From Eubacterium sp. (lineage in GTDB: Bacteria; Bacillota_A; Clostridia; Lachnospirales; Lachnospiraceae): a stretch of DNA of 36,774 bases. Of the stretch, positions 1-7,879 are shown piece after piece. The stretch is from NCBI GenBank assembly GCA_023663915.1, contig JAMPGN010000012.1, positions 1 to 36,774 on the forward strand, read 5' to 3'. Positions within the stretch are counted from its first letter, which is position 1, and each line of letters starts with the position of its first letter. Position numbers and translations under genes: made by a program. The notes under the pieces were generated by a model. It was not told the origin of the DNA. It searched no databases and worked only from the letters and a program-made list of their open reading frames with translations.

Positions 1-250
1 CGAAGCGAATCGCTGCATCCTGTTCGACTTTCTTCCCCCTTTTAATGATAATTTATGTCAATTATGATATAAAAAAAGGAGATTTAGGTATTAGAGTTTT
101 TGACATCTGACCATTATAATAAATAGTAAGAAATTGTAGGAAAAGCATAGGAAAAGAGAGTCGAAGCAGAAAAAAATATGCAAAATAATCATGAAAATGA
201 GGCGCATTTTTGAGGTATCTGGCAGAAATTACACAGAATTTTTGGATGAA
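1..250. other. Intergenic, AT-rich, no gene seen
   Basis: I see no credible coding frame here on either strand. The stretch is AT-rich. A TTGACA at 100-105 and a TATAAT at 115-120 are only 9 bases apart, so they do not form one promoter. The first 16 bases contain a small perfect hairpin, which could be the tail of something to the left of the window. Confidence 0.5.
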
Positions 251-254
251 TGCT

Positions 255-283
255 TTGCCTTTTTGGCAATTTTATAGTATGAT
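255..283 (+). promoter_or_regulatory. Promoter and candidate operator of the LysR gene
   Basis: A -35 box TTGCCT (255-260) is separated by 17 bases from a -10 box TATGAT (278-283). The -35 lies inside a perfect inverted repeat, TTGCC-N5-GGCAA (255-269). The symmetric spacing suits a LysR-type site, so autoregulation by the downstream LysR protein is a reasonable inference. No binding data exist here. Confidence 0.5.
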
Positions 284-358
284 TATTCTTACTTATATTA
301 ATGAATTAATTATGCCAAATCACAATGTATGAAACTGTGGTTATGGAGGATTCTGCAA

Positions 359-1237
359 ATGAATAATCGTCAGTTGGAATGTTTCTTGGAAGCCGGGAAG
401 GAATTGAGTATAACGCAGGCTGCGAAGAATCTATATCTTCCGCAGCCGACGGTCAGCAGATACATTCAAGCTTTAGAAAAGGAATTAGGCACTGAACTTT
501 TTATCCGTGAAAGCAAGCGGAGCTTTCAGCTTTCGGAAGCGGGGAAAGCATATCACAGCCTTTTTTTAAGATTTTATAATGAATTTGAAAATACGAAGGA
601 ATTGCTTCATGCTTCCCAGAAAACGTTGCGTTTTGGGTATAACAATGGCTGGAATATTTCTTTTTTCCTTCCGGATGTGATTAACCAGTGCAGGAAGAAA
701 TATCCCGAAATGTCTATTTCTATTGAATGCATGGAATTTCATGACTTGTTGGAATCCACTTTAAATGGACGGCTGGACGCAGTGCTTTCCTTATCGGATT
801 ATTTGTCGCATCATTCTTCTATTATACAGGAACAGATCACTACCATCCGGAAAGTCATTATATACTCAGAGATGCTGCTGCCGAAACAGTATGTCAGCGG
901 ACCGGAGGCTTTTCGGGATTTTGATTTTTACATTGTAAAAGACGAACGGATCAGGCAGCTTCAAGCGGAAATCGAAGACTGCTGCAAGAGTTATCATTTT
1001 GTACCCAGACTCAAAAGACTTATGAATACGGATACGGTTATTGCCAATGTAGAGAACGGCATGGGCGTGGCTATTATGGATGAATGGGGTAAGAATATTG
1101 ATGGAAAAGGAATCCGTTATGTGGAACTGGATTCTTGCCATCCGGTATGTCTGGCATGGAATAGGAAAACGGATTTGTCGGCTGTGCGGATTTTCAAAGA
1201 AGAATTGATGGCTCGTTTTGATAAAATACCTGTATAA
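359..1237 (+). CDS. LysR-family transcriptional regulator
   Basis: A 292-residue protein with the LysR layout. The N-terminal winged helix-turn-helix occupies about residues 3-60, recognisable from SITQAAKNLYLPQPTVSRYI and the following LEKELGTELFIR. The C-terminal effector domain begins near residue 80. I chose the ATG at 359 over an in-frame ATG at 329 because a GGAGG lies at 345-349 and the protein then begins MNNRQLECF, the normal start for the family. It is co-directional with the cluster and only 9 bases from the next gene, whereas most LysR genes are divergent from their targets. It probably senses a substrate or intermediate of the catabolic cluster downstream; the ligand cannot be read from sequence. 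Confidence 0.9.
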   Translation: MNNRQLECFLEAGKELSITQAAKNLYLPQPTVSRYIQALEKELGTELFIRESKRSFQLSEAGKAYHSLFLRFYNEFENTKELLHASQKTLRFGYNNGWNISFFLPDVINQCRKKYPEMSISIECMEFHDLLESTLNGRLDAVLSLSDYLSHHSSIIQEQITTIRKVIIYSEMLLPKQYVSGPEAFRDFDFYIVKDERIRQLQAEIEDCCKSYHFVPRLKRLMNTDTVIANVENGMGVAIMDEWGKNIDGKGIRYVELDSCHPVCLAWNRKTDLSAVRIFKEELMARFDKIPV

Positions 1238-1246
1238 AGGAAGGCA

Positions 1247-1954
1247 ATGGAATTGAAACAGACAGAAAAGATCATCAACCGGTTAAATGGAAAATATAAT
1301 AATTTTGTATTTATAGGCGAAGCGGGAAGCGGGAAAAGCGAGATTGCCTTGAATTTTGCAGTCAGCCTGCAGGAGTCTCATGACAAGCCGGTCCACTTTT
1401 TTGATATGGATATGACCAAGCCGCTGTTTCGGTCGAGGGATTTATGCGCTGAGATTGAAGCGCAGGGGATTATTTTCCATTACGAAGAACAGTTTATGGA
1501 TGCGCCGACTTTAGTAGGCGGCGTCAGGCGTTTTTTAAAAGATCCCGATTGTTATGTGGTTATGGATATAGGCGGAGATTATATTGGCGCGCGGTCAATA
1601 GGCGGATTTGCCCCGTTGTTCAACCAGGGTGAAACAATGGTCTATTATGTGTTGAACGCGTTCCGCCCATGGTCTTATGATATTGACCATATAGACAAGA
1701 TACTCGGAGAAATCCTGGGAGTATCACATATTCAATTAGACAAAGTCCATATGATCAGCAACCCGAATATGGGAAAGGATACAACGGTAGAAGAAATCAT
1801 AGAAGGACATGCAAAAATGAAAGAAATGATTGAGGCTTACAAGCCGATTGAATTTCTATGTATCAAAGAAGATTTATTGGCTGAAATAGAACAGAAAGCG
1901 GATCTGCCGGTAATGCCGATACATCTTTATCTAACCTATCCATGGGTCGTATAA
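1247..1954 (+). CDS. P-loop ATPase, CobQ/MinD-like, function unknown
   Basis: A 235-residue soluble protein. Residues 24-31 form a Walker A motif (GEAGSGKS), residues 53-59 read DMDMTKP, and residues 103-111 (YVVMDIGGD) look like a Walker B strand. This order resembles SIMIBI-class NTPases such as MinD, CobQ and NifH-like proteins, but I recognise no specific family. It begins nine bases after the LysR gene with an AAGGAAGG ribosome site and is followed 50 bases later by the beta-propeller gene. A role in metal or cofactor insertion for a cluster enzyme, or in regulation together with the LysR protein, would fit; both are inference. The start is firm and there is no sign of truncation. Confidence 0.7.
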   Translation: MELKQTEKIINRLNGKYNNFVFIGEAGSGKSEIALNFAVSLQESHDKPVHFFDMDMTKPLFRSRDLCAEIEAQGIIFHYEEQFMDAPTLVGGVRRFLKDPDCYVVMDIGGDYIGARSIGGFAPLFNQGETMVYYVLNAFRPWSYDIDHIDKILGEILGVSHIQLDKVHMISNPNMGKDTTVEEIIEGHAKMKEMIEAYKPIEFLCIKEDLLAEIEQKADLPVMPIHLYLTYPWVV

Positions 1955-2004
1955 GATTTATCAATAAACCATAAATATATAAAAAGAAAGGAGAGTAAAG
2001 TTCT

Positions 2005-3369
2005 ATGGGAAGTATACCTTTTTATGCAAGAGGGGAGGAAAACCAAGGCTATATCAAGAACCTGGAGGTGGTAGGGTATCATGATTTGAATAAGGTCATG
2101 GCTTTCCAGATGGCCTTACACAAAACAGAGGACGGCCGCTACTATATGTACTGCGGTTCCTTCAAGGGAGCAGGGTGGAATATTTTGGAAGTGACCGATC
2201 CGGCGAATCCGAGATGGGTTAAATTCTTTGAATGCTGTGATCCGTCTGAGTATAAGGCGCAGTCTACCCCGAAGATCCAGGTTGCAAACGGTTTGATGTT
2301 AGCCGCTTTAGGCGGCGGAGTTCCTTTTCTGCATGGAACACAGCCGGGTGATAAGGCACTTGGAGGGTTGAACATTTATTCTCTGGAAGATCCGGAGAAC
2401 CCGAAACTTCTTTCCCACTGGGAAACGGGAGTACAAGACGGAATGGGCGTGCATCGTTTTGCTTACAATGGCGGTAATTATGTGTATATGCCGTCGGAAT
2501 GTCCGGGGTATGTAGGCTTTATTGTACGTATTCTGGATATATCCGATCCGGAGAAGCCTTTTGAATGCGGACGCTGGTTTGTTCCGGAACAGTTCCAGGA
2601 TGGCAGGGATGAAGGAACGTATGCGGTAGGACATGAAGCGCAGAAAGATACGCCGATGTGCCATGCCTGCACCCTTCCGGCGGATGGACGCAAACAGTTG
2701 TATATGGGATATTTTGGCGGTGGCGGTGTCATTCTGGACATCGAAGACCCCACAAGACCTAAGAAACTGGGACAGTTGATGATCCAGCCGCCTTTTGCGG
2801 GGAAATGCTGCGGTGCTAGGGCGCATACCTTTTTGCCATTGACAGGCCGTGATTTTGCAGTTTTGACAAACGAAGGGGAAAGATTTGCTTTCTTCACCAA
2901 AGAAATTATAGAAAACGGCAATCATCCCGGTGCGCAGCCGATGAATAATTTACATATGATCGATGTTTCCAATCCTTCCGATCCTACTTTAGTAGCCGAG
3001 TTTCCTTATCCGGAAGTGCCGGAAGGCTTTCCGTATCGGAACTTTAATGACTGCGGCGTAGGATGCCAGGGACCTTTCGGACCTCATAATATTCATGAAC
3101 CTATGGGGAAACCTTGGTTGCAGGATGACCCGAATTTGGTATATTGCTGCTATTTCCACGCAGGCCTGCGTGTATATGATGTGTCTGATCCTTATTATAT
3201 TAAGGAAATTGCATATTTCATACCGCCCAACCCTACAGAGAAATGTTTTGAAGTACCTATGCCGGGACCGTTCCTTGCAACAACGGAAGATGTGGTAGTA
3301 GATGACCGCGGATATATTTATATTGATACGTTCCATGATGGAATGTATATTTTGAAATTAAAACGTTAA
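2005..3369 (+). CDS. LVIVD-repeat beta-propeller protein, possible metalloenzyme
   Basis: A 454-residue protein built of about six repeats of the LVIVD type (hydrophobic strand, then D-x-S/E-D/N-P-x-x-P): residues 59-74, 122-139, 174-191, 241-257, 316-333 and 388-405, with a last strand near 444-453. Histidines recur shortly before or between the strands: H39, H150, H220 (in CHACT), H274 (ARAHTF), H361 and H364 (GPHNIHEP), H385 (YFHAG) and H444 (TFHDG). In a propeller such positions tend to point to the central channel, so a metal site as in SBP56-like propellers is an inference. There is no signal peptide, so it is probably cytoplasmic. The ribosome site is AAAGGAGAG. It is the first enzyme-like gene of the catabolic cluster, and its reaction is unknown. 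Confidence 0.75.
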   Translation: MGSIPFYARGEENQGYIKNLEVVGYHDLNKVMAFQMALHKTEDGRYYMYCGSFKGAGWNILEVTDPANPRWVKFFECCDPSEYKAQSTPKIQVANGLMLAALGGGVPFLHGTQPGDKALGGLNIYSLEDPENPKLLSHWETGVQDGMGVHRFAYNGGNYVYMPSECPGYVGFIVRILDISDPEKPFECGRWFVPEQFQDGRDEGTYAVGHEAQKDTPMCHACTLPADGRKQLYMGYFGGGGVILDIEDPTRPKKLGQLMIQPPFAGKCCGARAHTFLPLTGRDFAVLTNEGERFAFFTKEIIENGNHPGAQPMNNLHMIDVSNPSDPTLVAEFPYPEVPEGFPYRNFNDCGVGCQGPFGPHNIHEPMGKPWLQDDPNLVYCCYFHAGLRVYDVSDPYYIKEIAYFIPPNPTEKCFEVPMPGPFLATTEDVVVDDRGYIYIDTFHDGMYILKLKR

Positions 3370-3389
3370 CAGGAAAATGGAGGAATATC

Positions 3390-4241
3390 ATGGCAGATTT
3401 TAAATTCGAGCCTATGCGGAGTCTTATTTATGTAAATGTGGTGAAAGAAGATTACAGACCCAAGCTTCAGAGATGGCTTTACAAAACACATGTGCCGGAG
3501 AGTATCTCGCAGTTTGAGCCATATGTGACGAAATACGCGTTTTATCCGACATTTCCGACGCCGCCGGAAGGGGAGCGTTTCGGTTATGCGAAGATGCAGC
3601 TTACGGAGCATCACTGGCTGGTAAGCGATTTAGATCCTCGTCTGGATATTAAAGCGCTAGCCGAGACATTTCCGGTAGACGTGCTGGTATGGCAGGGGAA
3701 TTTGCCGGAACATGTTCTGGGAGAAGGGCAGATCCGCCCGGAACATGATGCAGGCAATACGGCGCGCCAGACAAATAATGCGGAAGCGAATCCGTTTATT
3801 TTCGCGTTTCTTCCGATGTGGTGGGAGAAGGACATCAAGGGAAAAGGCAGGACAATCGAGGACGGGGCAAATTACCGTTTCAATATGGCGATTGGTTTCC
3901 CGGAAGGCGTGGATAAGGAAGAAGGATCGAAATGGCTGTTTGAGAAGGTGATCCCGATTCTGGAAAAGGAGCCGGAAGTATCACGCATCCTTTGCAGCAG
4001 TGTGAAGAAGGATATCAATGGATGCGTTATGGACTATGTGCTGGAAGTCTGGTTCAGCAACCAGTCGGGTTGGTACAAAGTCATGGTAAAGGATATGGAA
4101 GCGCTGGAAAAACCGGAATGGGCGCAGCAGGATGTCTTTCCGTTTTTGAAGCCATACCACAATATCTGCAGCGGGGCTGTTGCAGATTTCACGATGTGTA
4201 ATATGCTTCAGAATTATCATGGTTACATTACCATGCGGTGA
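3390..4241 (+). CDS. EthD-like duplicated dimeric alpha/beta-barrel protein
   Basis: A 283-residue soluble protein with no membrane segment or signal peptide. It appears to have two similar halves, about residues 8-110 and 145-275. Each starts with a strand, then an amphipathic helix of the WLYKTHVPE or WLFEKVIPI type, which suggests a ferredoxin-like dimeric alpha/beta barrel as in EthD proteins. This family call rests on fold-like features rather than a diagnostic motif. It starts 20 bases after the propeller gene with an ATGGAGG ribosome site, so the two are very probably co-translated. EthD-like proteins often take part in breakdown of cyclic or aromatic compounds, so a role in processing the cluster substrate alongside the propeller is plausible. 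Confidence 0.55.
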   Translation: MADFKFEPMRSLIYVNVVKEDYRPKLQRWLYKTHVPESISQFEPYVTKYAFYPTFPTPPEGERFGYAKMQLTEHHWLVSDLDPRLDIKALAETFPVDVLVWQGNLPEHVLGEGQIRPEHDAGNTARQTNNAEANPFIFAFLPMWWEKDIKGKGRTIEDGANYRFNMAIGFPEGVDKEEGSKWLFEKVIPILEKEPEVSRILCSSVKKDINGCVMDYVLEVWFSNQSGWYKVMVKDMEALEKPEWAQQDVFPFLKPYHNICSGAVADFTMCNMLQNYHGYITMR

Positions 4242-4269
4242 TTAATATAAAAAAGGAGGAAACTATAGT

Positions 4270-4473
4270 ATGGCTGAAATTAAAGTAGTTGAAGAGCGCT
4301 GCAAAAGCTGCGGCTATTGCATCAAGTACTGTCCGAAAGGGGTTTTGGCGATCGGCACACAGGTTAATTCAAAAGGATACGAATATGTTGTGCCTCAGAA
4401 CCAGGAGGCATGTATTGGATGCTGCATATGTGCAAGAATGTGTCCGGACGGTGCAATCGAGGTATACAAATAA
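4270..4473 (+). CDS. 2-oxoacid:ferredoxin oxidoreductase, delta (ferredoxin) subunit
   Basis: A 67-residue ferredoxin with two complete CX2CX2CX3C motifs, CKSCGYCIKYCP near residue 12 and CIGCCICARMCP near residue 47, so it should carry two [4Fe-4S] clusters. It precedes the alpha, beta and gamma subunits, the delta-first order seen in KOR/VOR-type complexes. It would pass electrons from the thiamine site to soluble ferredoxin. The ribosome site AAAGGAGGAAA is strong, and only 17 bases separate it from the alpha gene. It could serve as a free ferredoxin, but size and position argue for the complex subunit. Confidence 0.92.
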   Translation: MAEIKVVEERCKSCGYCIKYCPKGVLAIGTQVNSKGYEYVVPQNQEACIGCCICARMCPDGAIEVYK

Positions 4474-4490
4474 GAAGGGAGTGAATACAT

Positions 4491-5570
4491 ATGTCCAGAG
4501 TGTTTATGAAAGGCTGTGAAGCGATTGCTGAGGCAGCAGTTAGAGCAGGGTGTAGATTTTTTGCAGGATATCCGATTACCCCTCAGAATGAGATCCCGGA
4601 ATATTTTGCCAGGAGGCTTCCGGAAGTAGGCGGCGTATTTGTACAAGGTGAGTCCGAGGTGGCGTCCATCAACATGGTTTATGGAGCGGCTTCCGCAGGA
4701 ACGCGGGCTATGACATCATCTTCCAGTCCCGGAATTTCACTGAAGAGTGAAGGAATATCTTATTGTGCGGCAGCGAGAATTCCCATAGTGTATTGCAACG
4801 TGGCAAGAGGAGGTCCGGGCGTAGGCGCTATCCAGCCGGCGCAGATGGACTATATGCAGGCAACAAAAGCATCCGGCAATGGCGGTTTCGAGATGATGGT
4901 ATTTGCACCGTCTACGGTACAGGAAGCGGTTGATATGACATATAAGGGATTTGATTATGCGGATCGCGACAGAAATCCGGTGCTGATTCTGGCGGACGGC
5001 GTAATTGGAACCATGATGGAACCCGTAGAACTTCCTGAAATGAAGAGCGACGAAGAGGTTGCTGCTATTAAAGAATCCAAGAAATCTTGGGCGTGCATCG
5101 GTCATCCGCTTGATTATGAACATCGCGCATGGATCGAACCTGGCCATTGGAGCACGGCAGCGATGCAGCGTGCGAATGAAGAGGCAGCAGCGCTTTATCA
5201 GTCTTGGGAAAAAGATGTACAGGTTGAAGAATATATGGTTGAGGATGCAGAACTTGTGATTACCGCTTATGGAATTTCCGCTAGAATTGCAAAATCCGCA
5301 GTGGATCTGCTCCGGAAAGAGGGAATCAAAGCCGGCTTGATCCGTCCGATTACGGTTCATCCATTCCCTTACAAAGCTTATGACAATATTAATTACAGCC
5401 AGGTAAAGGCAGTGCTGGATGTGGAAATGTCAATTCCTGCACAGTTTATCGTGGATGTGAAGGCAGCAGTGAAAGAAAGATGCCCAATTGAAAGTTGTTT
5501 ATGTTCCGGTGGTAATATTATGAGCCGCGAGGCTATTATGGACGCTGCCCGGAAAATATGCGGGAAGTAG
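4491..5570 (+). CDS. 2-oxoacid:ferredoxin oxidoreductase, alpha subunit
   Basis: A 359-residue subunit with the pyrimidine-binding fold of the thiamine enzyme. GYPITPQNEIPEYF near residues 26-39 is the family's YPITP motif, and GESEVAS (53-59) holds the glutamate expected to activate the cofactor. The C-terminal half, from about residue 240, is the transketolase C-terminal-like domain. It is not fused to a gamma domain, matching the separate gamma gene downstream. The complex decarboxylates a 2-oxoacid to acyl-CoA while reducing ferredoxin. Gene order and small delta subunit fit the VOR/KOR class (branched-chain 2-oxoacids or 2-oxoglutarate) better than pyruvate oxidoreductase, but the true substrate is open. 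An unusual hairpin-containing gap of 81 bases follows before the beta gene. Confidence 0.92.
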   Translation: MSRVFMKGCEAIAEAAVRAGCRFFAGYPITPQNEIPEYFARRLPEVGGVFVQGESEVASINMVYGAASAGTRAMTSSSSPGISLKSEGISYCAAARIPIVYCNVARGGPGVGAIQPAQMDYMQATKASGNGGFEMMVFAPSTVQEAVDMTYKGFDYADRDRNPVLILADGVIGTMMEPVELPEMKSDEEVAAIKESKKSWACIGHPLDYEHRAWIEPGHWSTAAMQRANEEAAALYQSWEKDVQVEEYMVEDAELVITAYGISARIAKSAVDLLRKEGIKAGLIRPITVHPFPYKAYDNINYSQVKAVLDVEMSIPAQFIVDVKAAVKERCPIESCLCSGGNIMSREAIMDAARKICGK

Positions 5571-5595
5571 GAAGGAAGAGACTTTAAAATTTTCG

Positions 5596-5637
5596 CTTGC
5601 CTGCAATGCGTTTCGTGCGGTTTGCGGGCAGGCTAAG
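5596..5637 (+). other. Hairpin between alpha and beta subunit genes
   Basis: GCCTGC (5599-5604) pairs with GCAGGC (5628-5633), and CTT/AAG outside extends the stem past a single bulge. No T-run follows, so this is not an ordinary terminator. It lies in the only sizeable gap within the four oxidoreductase genes and may affect message stability or relative expression. Confidence 0.4.
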
Positions 5638-5651
5638 AATGGAGGATTACG

Positions 5652-6389
5652 ATGGAACAGATTTATGCAAGAACAAAAACCATTCAGGAAGATAAAGTGT
5701 CAGGATTTTGTCCGGGATGCATGCATAGTACGATTATGAAACTGATTGGTGAAGTATTGGATGAAATGCAGTTGGTAGACAAAGCTTCCTGCGTGCTTGG
5801 AATTGGCTGCTGTGGGCTGCAGATGGATTATATGGCATATGATAATATAACGGCACCCCATGGACGCGCTTGTGCGACTGCAACAGGAATCAAAAGGACC
5901 AATCCGGATAGCCTGGTATTTACCTATCAGGGGGATGGTGATTTTGCGTCAATCGGTCTGGCAGAGTCTATGACTGCGGCAAACAGGGGCGAGAACATTA
6001 CCGTTATCTTCGTAAACAACGGTATTTATGGCATGACCGGAGGTCAGATGGCGCCTACGACCTTGATTGGCATGAAGGCAAGCACGGCACCGAAAGGGCG
6101 TATCGCTGAGGAGCACGGTTATCCGATGCATATGTGCGAGATTTTGAATCAACTTACGGCTCCGGTATATTTGGAACGTACAAGTTGCAATAATCCGGCG
6201 AATGTCAATAAGACGAAGAATGCAATTAAGAAAGCATTTCAGAACCAGATTGATGGAAAAGGTTTTTCCATGGTGGAAATCGTGACCAGCTGTCCGACAA
6301 ACTGGGGATTGGACCCGCTCAAAGCGCTGGACTTCATTGAAGAAAAAATGCTGCCTGAATTTCCGCTTGGCGTAATCAGGGATAAATAA
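5652..6389 (+). CDS. 2-oxoacid:ferredoxin oxidoreductase, beta subunit (thiamine-binding)
   Basis: A 245-residue subunit. Residues 20-25 (CPGCMH), the GIGCCG at 51-55 and a late SCPTNWG near residue 218 are the cysteine positions that typically hold a [4Fe-4S] cluster in this subunit. The thiamine diphosphate motif runs from GDGD (94-97) to VNNGIYGMTGGQ (121-132). TAPHGRACATATG at 67-79 is also characteristic. It starts from an ATG with GGAGG at 5641-5645. With the alpha subunit it forms the active site. The gamma gene follows after 13 bases. Confidence 0.93.
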   Translation: MEQIYARTKTIQEDKVSGFCPGCMHSTIMKLIGEVLDEMQLVDKASCVLGIGCCGLQMDYMAYDNITAPHGRACATATGIKRTNPDSLVFTYQGDGDFASIGLAESMTAANRGENITVIFVNNGIYGMTGGQMAPTTLIGMKASTAPKGRIAEEHGYPMHMCEILNQLTAPVYLERTSCNNPANVNKTKNAIKKAFQNQIDGKGFSMVEIVTSCPTNWGLDPLKALDFIEEKMLPEFPLGVIRDK

Positions 6390-6402
6390 GGAGGAAAGAT
6401 AT

Positions 6403-6948
6403 ATGGAGACAAATTTATGTGTGGCTGGATTTGGCGGTCAGGGTGTTATGACATTAGGAAAGTTCCTGGCTTCTGCTACCTGTGATTCTACGGATAAGAA
6501 TGTAACCTTTTTCCCTTCTTATGGCGCAGAGCAGAGGGGCGGAACTGCTAACTGTTATGTTGTTATTTCGGATGAACAGGTTGGAGCGCCTCTTGGCGAC
6601 GTGATGGACGACCTGATTGTCATGAATGGTCCTTCTCTGCAGAAGTTTATCGGCATTTTGAAACCGGGTGGAACATTGTTTATCAATAGCTCCATTGTTT
6701 CCGATCAGATTGACAGAGATGACGTTAAGGTTGTGAAAGCGCCTGTGACGGAACTTGCGCTTGAGATGGGAAACGCAAAGGTATTGAATGTCATCATGCT
6801 GGGAGTATATGTAGGCTATACGGAAGTCATTGATCCGGAAATTGTATGGCAGACCATAGAACATAAGCTTGGAAAGAAACCGAAATTACTTCCTTTGAAT
6901 AAGGAAGCTTATGAAAAAGGACTGGAGATTGGAAGATCACAGAAATAA
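6403..6948 (+). CDS. 2-oxoacid:ferredoxin oxidoreductase, gamma subunit
   Basis: A 181-residue subunit of the 2-oxoacid oxidoreductase gamma family. GFGGQGVMTLGKFLA near residues 9-23 and the segment FFPSYGAEQRGGTANCYVV near 39-57 are diagnostic; the domain is thought to bind coenzyme A. The start is set by a strong AAGGAGGAAAG site. It completes the delta-alpha-beta-gamma set, with the phosphotransacylase starting 12 bases downstream. That juxtaposition implies that the acyl-CoA made here is handed directly to the acyl phosphate route. Confidence 0.93.
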   Translation: METNLCVAGFGGQGVMTLGKFLASATCDSTDKNVTFFPSYGAEQRGGTANCYVVISDEQVGAPLGDVMDDLIVMNGPSLQKFIGILKPGGTLFINSSIVSDQIDRDDVKVVKAPVTELALEMGNAKVLNVIMLGVYVGYTEVIDPEIVWQTIEHKLGKKPKLLPLNKEAYEKGLEIGRSQK

Positions 6949-6960
6949 GGAGAGACGTAG

Positions 6961-7866
6961 ATGGTTTATAAAAATTTTGACGAGTTAATTGACAAAGTAA
7001 AGGCGGCTCCGGATCAGAAGCGCATGGCTGTAGCGCAGGCCGGCGAGGAACATACACTTCAGGCAGTGCTCCATGCAAGAAAGGAAGGAATCATTCAGCC
7101 GATTCTGGTTGGTAAGAAAGATGACATAGAGCGCATCTTAAAAGAATTGGGCGAGGAAGTGCCGGCAGAAGACATCTATGAAGCTGCTGACAATACCGAA
7201 GCTGCAGAAAAAGCAGTTGCCCTTGTCAGGGAAGGGAAAGCGGATTTCCTGATGAAGGGATATCTGGATACGAAGGATATCTTAAAAGCGGTGGTGAATA
7301 AGGAAACAGGACTTGGAAAGGGCGGCGTGATGTCCCACTTTACGATGTTTGATATTCCGGGTTATCACAAAATCCTCGTTCCGGTAGACGGCGGCATGGT
7401 AACTTATCCGACCCTGGAACAGAAGAAAGCAATTATTGAGAATACGGTAGATACTTTGATTTCCATGGGTTATGACTGCCCGAAAGTAGGCGTTTTGGCA
7501 TGTGTGGAAAAGGTAAATCCCAAAATGCCGGAAACCGTTGAGGCGGCGGAATTGGCAAGAATGAATAAAGAGGGCGAAATTAAGAACTGTATTGTGGAAG
7601 GCCCGATTTCCTATGACTGTGCCGTGGATGCGGATATTGCGAAGCTGAAAGGCTATGAAGGCGAGATTGCCGGGGATGTGGATGTTTTGATCGCACCCAA
7701 CATTCATGCCGGAAATATTATGGGCAAGATGCTTACCTGCACCTGTAAGGCAAAGCTGGCAGGTTTTATCGTAGGCGCAAAGTGTCCGATCGTTCTGACT
7801 TCCAGAGGTTCTTCGGCAGAAGAAAAGTTTTTGTCCATAGTTGTTTCTGCTGCGGCAGCTAATTAA
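6961..7866 (+). CDS. ptb: Phosphate butyryltransferase-like phosphotransacylase
   Basis: A 301-residue protein covering the PTA/PTB phosphotransacylase domain with no extra N-terminal domain, as in phosphate butyryltransferases. It exchanges CoA for phosphate on an acyl-CoA to give an acyl phosphate. Family features include VAQAGEEHTLQAVLHARKEG (about 24-43), the ADFLMKGYLDT segment (about 97-107) and a glycine-rich end with VLTSRGSSAEEK. It lies between the oxidoreductase and the acyl kinase, so its substrate is probably the acyl-CoA from that oxidoreductase: butyryl-CoA, isobutyryl-CoA or another short or aryl acyl-CoA. The gene symbol is by family; chain-length preference cannot be read from the sequence. 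A GGAGAG ribosome site sets the start. Confidence 0.88.
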   Translation: MVYKNFDELIDKVKAAPDQKRMAVAQAGEEHTLQAVLHARKEGIIQPILVGKKDDIERILKELGEEVPAEDIYEAADNTEAAEKAVALVREGKADFLMKGYLDTKDILKAVVNKETGLGKGGVMSHFTMFDIPGYHKILVPVDGGMVTYPTLEQKKAIIENTVDTLISMGYDCPKVGVLACVEKVNPKMPETVEAAELARMNKEGEIKNCIVEGPISYDCAVDADIAKLKGYEGEIAGDVDVLIAPNIHAGNIMGKMLTCTCKAKLAGFIVGAKCPIVLTSRGSSAEEKFLSIVVSAAAAN

Positions 7867-7879
7867 GAGGAGGGAAAAC

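Noticed and set aside
1..43. Possible partial copy of the palindromic repeat seen at 22374-22690
   Set aside because: Only a 7-base CGAAGCG is shared in the reverse sense and the arms do not match, so chance is likely.
2308..2925. Minus-strand open frame of 205 codons inside the propeller gene
   Set aside because: It is a shadow of a well-supported gene with family repeats, has no ribosome site and no recognisable features.
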